A stretch of 64,000 bases of DNA from Apostichopus japonicus (taxonomy: Eukaryota > Echinodermata > Holothuroidea > Aspidochirotida > Stichopodidae). The stretch lies in NCBI RefSeq assembly GCF_037975245.1, contig NC_092565.1, positions 8,114,999 through 8,178,998 of the forward strand, written 5' to 3'. The translations under genes were made by a program, and so were the position numbers. This document shows positions 1 to 16,420 of this stretch, piece by piece. Numbering within the stretch: position 1 is the stretch's first letter; every line of letters starts with the position of its first letter. The notes under the pieces are model-generated. The model searched no databases. It was not told the DNA's origin and saw nothing but the letters and a program-made list of their open reading frames with translations.

Positions 1-353
1 TCCTAGATAAGGGTAGATTGGACTCTTGCTCTGTATTGTACAGCAACCAGTGGAAAACTATGATGTTATGTTTTTTGTCCATGGGAATGTGATTCCTTTG
101 GTGGTTAGGGTAAAATGTTGTGGATATGACACTCAATCTCTAGGCAACATATTACCATTGTTGCATGATTTACCTTGACAAAAAGGAATAACACAACAGT
201 CAAATAAAGGTATTGAAGTCTTCCACTTTAAGGTTCGATGAAATCATTGTTGCATATTTCTCTATCTACATTGTTTTTCAAGTCTGTAAGTTATGGTCCC
301 TTGTATATTCATGTGTTATGTTGAGCATTACTTCATTTCCTCTGTCCTTCTAG
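1..353 (+). other. Intron of the DHX15-like gene (left window edge)
   Basis: This sequence precedes the first visible helicase exon and ends in a pyrimidine-rich acceptor (tctgtccttctag). No coding or repeat signal is visible. The exons for the first RecA domain must lie further left. Confidence 0.7.
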
Positions 354-4774
<4,421 letters not shown>

Positions 4775-5586
4775 GAAGTTGCTGAAGGATGAGATACTTT
4801 TATAAGAACTGTTACAGTAGTGTTGTAGACCTATAATGGAACAGTTGACGTTAATATACAGTTTCAAGTCAAATGTTTAAAGTGACCATTTTTCATGTAC
4901 TTGGAGGAGGGGTCTCGGGTTAGCTTCACTCTAATTCAGGTGCAAGAAGTCCTAGGAGGAACATTTTCACTGATTGTGGATGTGCTGTTTACTTCGCTGG
5001 TATGTGTGTGGTACCTTTCCTCTGCTTAAAGACGTAGATATTAAGTGGAACATAGCACAAGCTGTTATCGAACAAATGTCCATTTTGTATTGCTTTGTAT
5101 TTGCAAAGGTAAGGCACTGATGAAAGACCAATAGCAGTAGAGAAGAAAGGTGAGCTGACTCACTATGTTAAATACAATATAGGTCAGCTGTTAATAGACC
5201 GCCAAAGATGTTTGTGACGTGTCGGGCCCAGTAAAGCAACTGCGATATAGTTTACTCACTGGAACATTTTTATCACAACACGATAAAACCTTTAACCAAG
5301 ATCATGCGTACTATCTATTCCCTGCTGAATGGACTTGTGAAACTGCGCTTGAAGTAACAATGTCATCATCACATAGTGAGTCTTGAGGTAAGGGGATGGG
5401 GTTGAGATTGGATCAAGTTTGTTTGTGCCCAGGCTCAAGTTTGGGTGACTTCCTAGAAAGTCCATTGTTTAAATCAATCAATGTCAGCATTTATGCTTAG
5501 GCATTTGACAACAGACATATCTATGCTAGTATCCTGTAGCAATCTTTGCATAAAAATAAGGGCACAAGTTACTATTGTCACTCACT

Positions 5587-5592
5587 AATAAA
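5587..5592 (+). terminator. Candidate polyadenylation signal of DHX15
   Basis: AATAAA lies about 810 bases after the DHX15 stop codon and is the first canonical hexamer I noticed on that side. The choice is positional only. Confidence 0.3.
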
Positions 5593-7959
5593 GCTTATTA
5601 ATACCAGCTCTGCTTTGTACTTTATTGGTAAAAGAACTTTGAGAGTTTGTTAAGTGACACCTACAAATAACTTTTAAGAGATATTCTGGTGGCAGAATAT
5701 CCAGCACTTAACTTAAAAGAGGAAAAATATGCCTCATTTAGTTGAAAAACTTTTATTTCCAGGAAGTCGATCATAGCTAGTGGTATTGCGATGCCATCAT
5801 GGTAGATCTACTTAAGTACTTTCCATGATTTACTTTCGTATTGTAATTGTCTTGTCGATATAAATTGTCATATTGTAACTTGTTTTGTACAAATCAAAAC
5901 ATTTCTTCTGTGGATACATGATATAAACATAATGAAGAAAACCCCATTTATGCTGTCATGTCATCATTCAACTCTGCTGTTGTCAAACGCATCCACAAAA
6001 TATCGGCAAATTTGACAAATTCATATCAGGTGTGGTTTGTTCCAACATTCAGAAATTTTGTTTAGCAACTAGCCTCAGCCATCAGAGTATTAGCTTTTAT
6101 AAAACATGTATGTGGTTAACAGTGGGGCATGATTATCTAAGTTAAGCATTGAAATGCAACTAGATGCTCCAACAGTCTTGTTCACTATTTGCTTCAAATA
6201 ATAAAACTGAACATTGTTAATGGAGAATTATCTTAATTTTTTTGTTTAACTTTCACAGAAAGAATGTTTAAATTTGTGTGATGGTTTTATGGTATAATAA
6301 GTCCGCAATCATGGAAGCTGCCTGACCTTTATCAATAGGTACAGGAATTGATTGGACCGATGACTGGTAAACTAAAATCTGCGATCATTGTTTTCTTTTT
6401 TAAGTTACTTGCATGTTCTCTTCACCTTTCACACTTGGGGCTTGACACAAGGCTGGTGATAGATATCTCATAAGCATGGCTGTAGTCTGTATTTGATATG
6501 ATACAATCCAGTCATCTGCAGTGTATGTTTGCCTTACTGTGTGGAGTGTGTGTTTGTGTCATTGTGAGGGGCTCATGTGTTGCTTAAGAACATTTATGAT
6601 TGTCATGAAAACTAACATTTCAGAAAAATGAAATGATGTTATAGAAGGTTCTGATTTCTGTGGGTTGACATTTTTCATGATAAAAGTTGATAGCTAGCTC
6701 ATCTAACATCTTAGTTTACAAAGTTAACTTGAACTCTTTTATGATGTTCTGTGGTTTGGCTTGGGACACATTCTCTTCAGTTGCTCTAGCAATCAGGGGA
6801 CTGCATATAACTTATAAGACAAGGAATCACAAAGCATTCTGGTCACGATATAAACTAGTGTCTCCACTGCCATTGCCATTAAATAGCTCTTGCTTCAGAA
6901 TCATACGAGAAATGTAAAATTTTGAACATACAAATGAGTGTGGAAATCTGTGTTTTCTGTATTGGAGGAATAAGCCATGTACATCAAGAGTAAGGTAGCC
7001 CCTCTTGAACAATTATATCCCCTTTAATTGATAAGGATCCGCAGGGGTATATTGATGCATGTATTTTGAATAATCCATACATTCATAAATGCGATTAAGA
7101 TCAATAATGAAGATGACCATTGAAATCGGATAACCTCTTGATTTGTAGGCACTTTTTAGAAGAACTTTGGTAGTTTGTAATAATATCACTGGTAATAAAA
7201 CTCTTGAAAAGATAGAAAAAATGTGCTCATTTGTTTGGACAGTAAAAATTATCAAAGTTCCACATTAAGCAGAGGAATTTGGCTTTACAAAGTTTACTGA
7301 ACTTTACAAGAACAGTCAAGGAAGGAATGCAGGACAGCTATTGTAGAACAGACACACAGCAGCATGTTTCAGTTAGCATGATTCGTTTATTGAAGGAAGA
7401 AATTCAGTATCTCTGGTGCAAGGTAAAATGTTGGCAAATATAGACTGTTCTACAAAGACATGATTTAGTGATGCAATAAGAATGAAACATGTAATTACAG
7501 CTAACAAACTTAGTCTGTTCCATTATACAGGACACATTTTGCTGCCCTGTGTCATATTTTCAGACTCGTTGTGAATAGACTCTTAAGCACGTCACTTAAA
7601 TATTTGCGCCATAGATTCCATACAAAGCTACTCATCTAGCCTTTATAAATATGTGAAACTGAAATGGTTACAAAAGTCATAATCAAGAATGAACCCACAA
7701 CAAATTTGGGAAACTTTTGAAAAAGCAAAATGTATTTCTTTCAAAAGAGCCCCATCACTTATATCTCAAATCAGTTCTCAAGTCAGACTGCATTGCAGTT
7801 TTCAAAGATGTTATCTGCATGCTTGCTAGGCTTTTGCAGATTTTTTCTGTTCGCTGACATTCTACTAAATACAAGTTTTGGTGGTATTTATAATGATAAA
7901 TTTTCATACAGTGTATATGTGAAATGCTCCCAAATTCTTTATCAGAGACATCGTGTCTT

Positions 7960-8350
7960 AAGATGACCACTTCTTTCGAACACTGAAGAATATAAGGTTT
8001 ATCAAACCTAATAGAACATCAACACTATATATGAAATACCATCTAAGATTCCCATTCCCAGATAATGCATTGATAGACTTTGACCTTTGCTTCCCTTTGA
8101 CCGTCAAGAAGAGCAATAGAGTTCATCTACTCAACACTGCATGAGGTACAGCCAAATTTCCTTTTCTAGAGGTATCTTGTTCCAAAAGTGTGAACATTTT
8201 GACCTCTGCTGACATTTGACCTCCAATTAAGCAACAAGCTATGTCATCTCAATATATAAGATCCCCCACAACCTGACCTTCATCCATGATTCCATTTCTG
8301 AGATGTTTCCATCACACTTTGACTTACAATCAAAACAACATAAGATTTAT
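7960..8350 (-). repeat. Degenerate copy of the AGGTCA-bearing dispersed repeat
   Basis: Read on the minus strand, the segment contains gaggtcaaatgtcagcagaggtc and related ggtcaaag phrases like those in the tandem array at 40720-41895. Boundaries are approximate and similarity is low. Confidence 0.45.
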
Positions 8351-8909
8351 CTACATACTTATGTTTGTAATTCATTACAGTTTCTTTCTCTTCTGAATGC
8401 ACCAAACGTGTCACTGTACAGTATCCAGTTGTACTATTCATGAAATGAACCATCTTGTTAAATTATGGACATTCTTACACGGATGAATGCAGCAGCTTGA
8501 CAAAATTTACTCAAAAAGAAATTGCAACTTACTTGCATCTTAGTAATAGTTTGTAAGTGTTAAACAAGAACACAAACCTTACAGTATACTTACTGCAGAT
8601 GTCCTTAATGAGAGCACTCAATTGGTAATATCCTGTTCAAATTATGTATACAAATCTCTCTAACCAGGATCAAACATTTTCTGTGAATAACTCTTTACCA
8701 TAATTAGAATTTGAACAATAACTTCCAGAACTGTTGTGTAGAAAACAACCCGGTCGTCTGTATTTCATACTTGTTGTTTCCTTCCGTTTCCTTCCTTTCC
8801 TTCATAATGTATTCGATTTCAGTAGCACTCTCTGAATATGACTTGCTACATATAGCTTCATAGTTTGCCAGGGTAGATTCATAACATAGGACTGTCCAAC
8901 AGATGAAGC

Positions 8910-11900
8910 TCAAGAACTCAAGTTGTTCTGGATGTCTCTTAAAATATCAGCCATCTTTAACATTGGCACAACCATAACTGTTCTGTATGTCTTTAACTGA
9001 GTCTCGTCAACTCCCCAACTTCCTCCAATGGCGGTGTCTGTCTCTTCCAAGATGGAGTATTTAAATGACAAAATCGACTCCTTAAAGAAACAAGATAATA
9101 TATTTCTTCTTTAATGATGATGTTTGGCTTCCAGTTTCCTAATTATTTGTGGTTAGTTCTTATGTTAAGTGTCTGTTAAAGCTCAATATATAACATTATT
9201 ACCAGAGCAAAGTATAAGAATCTAATTCATAACAGTAAAGATGATGAAAGGGTTACCCACATCTCATTGCAGATTTATGCAAACCTAACCTCATCAGGTT
9301 CAAAATAACTGGTGTAGCCTGTGGTTTTGAGTGTCATCAAGTTGCGATTCAAGGCCAGCCTATGGTTACAACGCCACAAATACCATTAGTCACTTAAAAG
9401 AGACATCCCAAATCTATGCCTGTCGGCTACATTTATGACATGGTCAATGAACAAAATTGTGCCAGTAATGAGCATATACATGCCAGATTGTCTTGCTTTG
9501 AGAAGTAGATGGAATTCTATCAAAACTTCTTGTGTGAGAGTGACAGGTCAGTGCCATAGCTCTTGTGCATCTTAAAACAAGGATTAATACTTGGTTACAA
9601 AGTTTCTAATTTGTCATTTCATAATTACAGAAATAACTTGTGAACTCAGCCCATGCTCCTCACCTTCTGGAAAATTTCATCTTCAGCATTTGCAAAGAAA
9701 AAGCTTTTGATTTCTTGATCTAGCTTGGAGTCTTTTTTCTTCTTCTTCTTCTTTGCTTGTCCCATTGTCTCATAACATTTACACATGAGAACCAGATATT
9801 CAAAATTCCACTTTTCATCTTTGGATTTTGCCCTTGTCAAATCTTTGCTGAAAAACAAAGTAATCATCTGAGTCAAACTAATCTTCAAACCTACATTAAT
9901 ATTTTACTAAATATTTCTAAATATGTTGTAATGCCAACATCTAGAGCATTCTACTACTACCTTAAGAGATCTAAATATCAGGTATGAACTTGACCGAACT
10001 TTTTTCATGTTTTCCACAGTGGATCCATTTCAACCAGAAAATTACAAAACTCACTCACATTTTGACTACATTGATTATTTACCTTTTGCATTGACAAACC
10101 TACAAAAGCAAAAATACTCTGACAAAACAGAATTACTTGAAGATTTTAGGAATGTGATGTATATGACCTCAAATGACCTTTGTCCCCTACTTCAAGACGT
10201 ACAACTCAGTATGGGTGCATCCACATACCAGGTAGCAGGTCCACTCTAATTTCCATTCTTGACATACCATGTTTCTAGAGTTTACACATTTTGACCTCAA
10301 CTGACCATAAATGGGCTTTGAAGTTCAGTAAAAATGATGGGGTTCACTTGCTCAAATATAGAGCATTAACAATACTAAGTATATGATCCATCCAAAGTTT
10401 CTTCTTGAGATATTATGTTTGCAAGCTGATGTCACACATAGAGAAACCCATGCAGAGAAACCCATGTATACATATAAACATGCATATAATTCATAAATAC
10501 CATCACTGATTCCATTAATGTATGATCATCATCAAAACCAAACAGAAAGCCAACAGGTTCAGTGATTCCTTGCCACTTTTTACAGTAAATATTAGCGCAT
10601 CTAATGTACAAAATTGTACGCAGATGTTCCTTATCATTACAAAGTGTGAATTTCATCAAAGATTTACTTTTTGAATTATTGTGTTTACAAAGCTTTTGAT
10701 CTTTTACTTCTGTTGACATTTGACCTCCACAGAAATTTATATGCTCTTGTACCCAAAAGGGTGCATCCGCATACCAAATATGGAGTTTTACTCTCCATAT
10801 GTATTTTGCATAACAGGTTTACAAGCCAAGGCATCACACACAAGTACATCCACACATACACACCCTCTTTTACCTCCAGCAAGGAATCATATATGATATA
10901 ATATGGTAGGTCCCAGTATGGAGGAGTAAAACAGGGACTTATACTTGCCAAGGCTTTCTAAATTCAACGTGACTGGTTGTGGAGAGTCTACATCCATTAT
11001 TACACTGATCCAGTCACACACTATATAATAACATAGATGATGACTTACTGTAGACTCAGGTGTAAAGGTGGCGCCAATTGAGGAGGAATGTTCAGAAACC
11101 TCTCGCTTATCAAAAGACCTACTCGAGTTTTGTCAAGGAGCCTCTGGAACTCTGCATGGCAACTGCTGTCTGCACATTCTTTACACTTTGTAAGCAAAAG
11201 ATTTCTTATCTGTGCAATACATGGAATGTCCTAAGTGAAAGATAAGATTACATTCATTAAATGATCACTAAACTGGGTGTTTGACGTCCAACATCGATAA
11301 AGCACTACCTTATCTGATATGAGTGTTTCAATATGGAAATTCAGATATCAAGTACAGATGTTTTATGGTTATCACAGGCATATCAACAGGGAGGTGGATT
11401 TGGGGGTGGGGGGGAGAGCCTTAGGGGAGGGTTGTACAATGCAGCTTTCAGTGCATGTTCAAGAATATTATGCTATGCAATACTACAATACCACAATTAC
11501 TAAACAATTAGTTCACTAGTCAGGTTCAATTACAAATAATTATTTAAAAACAACAATTGCAAATAAGGAAAGTTTTCCAACTTGCTGGGTGAGAAAATGT
11601 TGGAAATAAAATCCAATTCATCAAAATTCACTAGCTTATTAAGTTTTACTTGGTGGAAAACTCTAGGAGGTTGCCTCATTTTGATAAACTGAACCTTCTA
11701 AAGTAATACCTACCACACTTATCATAAAACCCACAATGACAGAATCCTACTCTCAGCATTAAATATGATTACATCCTCCATCTAGTTTCCACTGTGATGA
11801 CACTACCAATTACCAAGCCATGAGATATTAAGGTGAACATAAACATTTCATTCAGACATTGATGAAATAACATCCTTATTTTACCTCCTTATCTGCAAGA

Positions 11901-14900
11901 CTTATGACGCTGGTTACGCCATAAACGTGATCATCCATGTCATCATCAGAGTCACTCTCTTCAGCTAGTTGTGCTTCACTTTGCTGAAAATATGAAGAAG
12001 GAAACCATTACCATCTGAAAGTCTTTCAGCATCTCCACAGTTGCAATAGGTTTTGTAGAAACTACATAATCAACAACCAGAGAGCCATGAAACCATAACA
12101 GATGACTTAACATGGTAAAACTTAATGATTATTTGTTAGAAGCAAAAACCACTAGCACCAATCTCATCTCCATATCCAACTACTGTAGATTAATTTTCCT
12201 GAGAACTGCAAGCTCATTCATCAGAATAAGTAGCACACAACCCTTGAATGTCAGATTCTCGCAAACATTACAATCTTCGATAGGACAAAATAAGACATTT
12301 GTGGTCTCAAATAACACTCTTACCATACACCACAAACTTGTCATAGTCAGATGGTGTTATAATTCATACTGTTAAAAGTGAAGATATAACAGAACTATTA
12401 GTTATGTACTTCAAACAAAAGAAACTATTTGGCCGACACTAAGGAAATGATATCATCATCTGAACATCTGTAAAGGGACATTCCAACATATGTTGAAGTT
12501 TAGAATGACTTGAAAACCACACAAGATAGGAAACCAGAGTTGTGTTCAATTTCTTGATTCTGTTGGCCTGTTATTTTACGAAACACATCCTGCCTTCAGC
12601 CATGTTTGGAAATCTTGCCCAGCTAGGAGACTTAAGAATGGCAAGACACTATAAGTTCATGGCATGATGGGTGATATTGTTAATTGGTTCACCTTACAAT
12701 AGCTGTTGGTATCATTTAACTTTACAGTAATCAGTTCACTGCAGTGTACATAAGGAAAGCAGTTGGGCCATATCAACTATTTGCTGCGTCAAAGTAAAAC
12801 ATTTAATATTATGAATTGACTCCACAGGATTAGTGAAGTCAAACACATCTTAAAGCATTTCACTCATACTAAACATATGGAATGAAAGAAACATGTTAGT
12901 TTTCTTACCTTCACAACACAACCTATCTGATTCTGAGAGAGAAGCAGGTCAGCAATACCACCAAGGTGAACATTGCTTTTTAGAAAAAGCTGTGAAAATG
13001 CAAAGAAAAAGGTTTCTAACTTTCTTTAAACAAATTATTCATATATTCGTTTTTCAAACAGATATCAAATCTTTCAAATCTTTCTTAATTAGTAGATATG
13101 CAAGCAAATAACCATTTCTATCCCTCTATCATCACACAGACCAATAAAACCATTCACCTGATATCAAGTTAATATCTTTTTAATACTATAGTTCTATAAA
13201 TGTGTCCTTAATTCATGTAGAAAAGATAGTGACTGAGAAATGATTGGAAAATGTCAATCATAGATGCTTCTTTTACTTGAGTAACCGTGAAAGTTACAGT
13301 AGAGTACACAGACATCCTTAGAACTTACTGTTCTCAAATTCTATCATACTATACATGAAAGAAATGTGGTAATACATGGTGCTCACTATTGTAGTGTCTA
13401 TAAATATGTACAGTAATTGGATTTAAATTATTAAATTATTTTGGTTGATTGAATAGCTGAGAATGATCAGGTCTAGATGCCCTTCTATACTAAGTATAAC
13501 AGAATTCACTAATATGATTGTTAAGGAACCTCCAGAGGAAGGAGCACTTTCAAATTACCTGCTGTAGTAAAGTTTTAATGCCATGAAAATCACCCTGTCC
13601 TGGTGGGAAGGCTTCAAATTCAACTTGAATTTCCTGCAATCAAACCATGAAGAGTGAAATCAAATGACAATGCTGGAAAAGTTAACATGGATATCAAAGT
13701 ACTTGTTTATGACACAATATGAGGAAATGTACAGTACAGAGAAGCACTCATAGAAGTAGAACTAATTACCAAAGCAGTTACGATTGGTGGGCATTGAATC
13801 TGAACATTTATTTATATCATTCAAGGTCGTAAGTGTTCAAGAGCCAACTAAGTGCAGAAATGCTTTCAGATCACACACTGAAAGCATGCTTCTTGAAGTT
13901 TTTTTATGAATGATAATAAATTTAACACCCCCTATTGTAGTCTGATCTACAGTGTTTACATTGGGACAACACTATCATGAACTAACACGTGGCGAGTGGA
14001 GACCAGATCTAACAAATCAATTTACTTGGATGTTACTGAGCTCAGGTCTTTGGCTAGACTACTAAGGTCTTGGGAATATTACAGAAATGAAAACTTCATT
14101 TTTACAAACAGATGTCTGATGGTTCCCTTCTAGAGGCACCATGCAGTACAAGGTTTCACATATTGTTCTGTGTGGCAATATGACACGAATTGAACATTGA
14201 ATTCAAGTATAAACAATCGTTGTTTATAGAATAGACCTACACAATGAATGAGTACTACTAGTATAGTCAGTATTGCGAAGTTCGCCATACTGCGAAGTTC
14301 GGGCACCCTAAGAAATACACGATTTTCACCATGAAAACCTACAGGAAGAGCCAAATTTCACCAAAAAGTACGAAGCTACAGTTATTTTCTCTCCAAAATG
14401 CCCCGTGTGCAAGAAATTACTTACATATTTGTCAATAAAATGACGAAGATCTATAAAGTCTGTTATAATTACTGAAAGAGCAACAGCGCCACCAATTTTT
14501 ACCAGCGCCACACTGTAGGTTGCGTGGCCGAAATTCGCAATACTCTAGCAAGAAATACAAGTTCCACAATCACGAAGAATCTTCTTGGAAAACAACGTGA
14601 AAACAGTTTGCAGGAAAGAAAGTTTGGCCGTGTATCGTACTATAACAAAATTCTCCCACCATATGAAGTATATTTTCAAATGATTTATACCAGAAGATTT
14701 AGTTTTGGGGTGTTTTAAGTCTTAAGTGGGCGAACTTCGAAGTCACCATCCTAGTAGTATTAATAAGAGTTAAGTGCTACAACTTAGGGAGCACATCACA
14801 CGAGCCATTGTTGGTAGGTTTTTTAAGGGGTTGGGGGGGGGGGGGTCGATGTCTCCTCATTGGCATAGTCGGTCCTGACTATGAGGGCAAAGACGATGAG

Positions 14901-15204
14901 GGCAAAGTTCTACCAACACAAGTACTATTAACTATAGCAAAGTCTATCCATTTTCGGAAAGCTCAACGTTGGGCCTTACGAGCAACGTTAGGGTCTAGAG
15001 TAACTAGACCTTAAGTAAGTTACGCCAACTTTCTGCTGACATATGCACCTCGTTTATCTCTGTATCCATAGCCTCCTCTTCAAGGTCTGAGTCATCTTCA
15101 CTGGATTCTTCACCTTCTAAGTCATTATCAACCACCTGGTCTTGTGCCTGCAAGGTACTTTCATCAGATGCTTCGACATGCCTCTTTTTCCCGTAAGACG
15201 CCAT
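8910..15204 (-). CDS. BCCIP: BCCIP (BRCA2 and CDKN1A-interacting protein), complete
   Basis: Seven exons in transcript order: 15204-15049, 13633-13559, 12989-12909, 11983-11885, 11230-11049, 9847-9664 and 9080-8910. They join in phase to 315 residues; human BCCIP-beta has 314. The start MASYGKKRHVEAS has a strong context (A at -3, G at +4) and resembles the human MASRSKRRAVES. An acidic N-terminus (about residues 25-50) is followed by EIQVEFEAFPPG, LFLKSNVHLGGIADLLLSQN, a second acidic patch (EESDSDDDMDDHVYG), LLISERFLNIPPQ, FEYLVLMCKCYETMG, a seven-lysine run, FFFANAEDEIF and C-terminal SILSFKYSILEE...GGSWGVD. The family is nuclear, binds BRCA2 and p21, and its yeast relative Bcp1 chaperones a ribosomal protein. 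The exon 1 donor (GAG/gtgcat) is weak but the frame requires it. The promoter region is shared with NHLRC2. All key family blocks are present. Confidence 0.95.
10180..10800 (-). repeat. Degenerate copies of the AGGTCA-bearing dispersed repeat in BCCIP intron 5
   Basis: On the minus strand the stretch near 10705-10735 reads tggaggtcaaatgtcaacag, and 10280-10310 contains a tggtcagttgaggtc-like phrase. Phrases such as tttggtatgcggatgcaccc, a typical linker of this family, lie between. Edges are unclear. Confidence 0.4.
14255..14757. mobile_element. Non-autonomous inverted-repeat DNA transposon with TA target site (mariner-like)
   Basis: The 503-bp element is in BCCIP intron 1. Its ends are inverted copies: the left starts CTACTAGTATAG and the right, reverse-complemented, starts CTACTAGGATGG. 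Both then carry gaagttcgcc about 20 bases inward. Each end is flanked by TA, the duplication used by the Tc1/mariner superfamily. Further diverged copies of the gcgaagttcg motif lie inside, near 14292 and 14530. There is no transposase frame. Family assignment rests only on the TA and end structure. Confidence 0.5.
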
Positions 15205-16420
15205 TTTGTATTCAGTTGCGGTGATGTATATGTTACATGGAACGCATTGCAGGCAATAAGTGTTAGATTTGTCTAAAAGTGGGGTACTAGTGTTTATAGA
15301 CCTATATTGAACAATGTTCAGAGACGTACTACTCACAATACTACGCGAACCCATATACTGGCAAGCCAAATATGGAATTGCGGTAAAAAGGAGGGTAGCG
15401 TTGTACACTTTTTGAAGACTTGAAATACCAACTGGTTTTAGTATCTTATCAACCATTTTTTTAGAGACCCTAGGTCGGTAATTCATTTGAGCTCACATTA
15501 AAGCAGCCCCATTGATTGTGATGTTTGTGGTGAGCAAATCCACTGTTTCAACTTTGCAGACACCATCGTTTTCATAACATCAACAAGAACAGACAGACAG
15601 TGGATAGTGCATGGTCAATTCAAACGTGATATCTACAACATAAATTATAATAAAACATTTCAAGTTGTTTTCGAAAGTAACTTATTATTCTAAAACATGT
15701 TAACTCTGTTTTAAAAAGCTAAGCATTGCATTTCAATACATTTCCCCATCAAAACAAATTTCTTAGATAGAAGCTTAGCTGAACTCCTGTAGTGTTGTTG
15801 CTTTTGTTTCTCAATCTGGCAAAAGTTTTTACCGGTTAAAACGCCTAATTCCTCATGAGGTGGCATGAGCCCCATTAAGTTGGCTTACGCACTTGATCAC
15901 AAAAGTAATGTGGTCTCTAACTTGAAGTCTAGATAGAAGTTCTTACTCAACGCTACCCATTACCGGTTAGCTGACAAGTTGGTCATTCATGGCACCATCA
16001 ATTTTCCGTATCATAACCATGCAGACTTTTGGCTATCAGAGCCGGAAGTTTTCGTCACAACAAGCCTCTTCACTCAGTGGTAAACAATTTTCCTACGCTG
16101 CTCCTGGGAGTTCCAAAGGGGTAAACAGATCCTGATTGACAACATAGCAAAAAGAGATTTTCTCCTACTGCTTTTTGGCACTTTTCATGAGATAGGAGAA
16201 CGATCTGATGTATAGATTTTAATAGTATGCCAACATGAACATTATCATTTCATAATCATAGTCATCTTTTGCGCAAGTTTATAATCTGCTGTGTTCAGTG
16301 ACCTTATTGCAACTTGCGGTCAATGGAACGTGCTAGCAGCAAGGTGTTCAAGGTGTGTTCTCCGTTTGATAAATTTAGAAGCCACGACAGACTAAGCCTA
16401 GTCTAACTTTAGGTCGCAAA
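15205..16420. promoter_or_regulatory. Shared head-to-head upstream region of BCCIP and NHLRC2
   Basis: The 1216-bp gap separates two divergent start codons, so it must hold both 5' UTRs and promoters. I see no obvious TATA box or CpG-dense core. The BCCIP frame stays open upstream of its ATG to 15486 (94 extra codons), probably 5' UTR. Regulation of both genes from this gap is inferred from layout. Confidence 0.5.

Larger units (their letters stand above)
4775..8909. other. Convergent 3'-UTR/intergenic region between DHX15 and BCCIP
   Basis: The two genes face each other here, so both 3' UTRs lie in this span. A reverse-strand AATAAA at 7386-7391 is a possible BCCIP signal. The short open frames have no recognisable motifs and look like chance. 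Apart from AGGTCA-type repeat remnants near 7960-8350, I see nothing definable. Confidence 0.5.
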
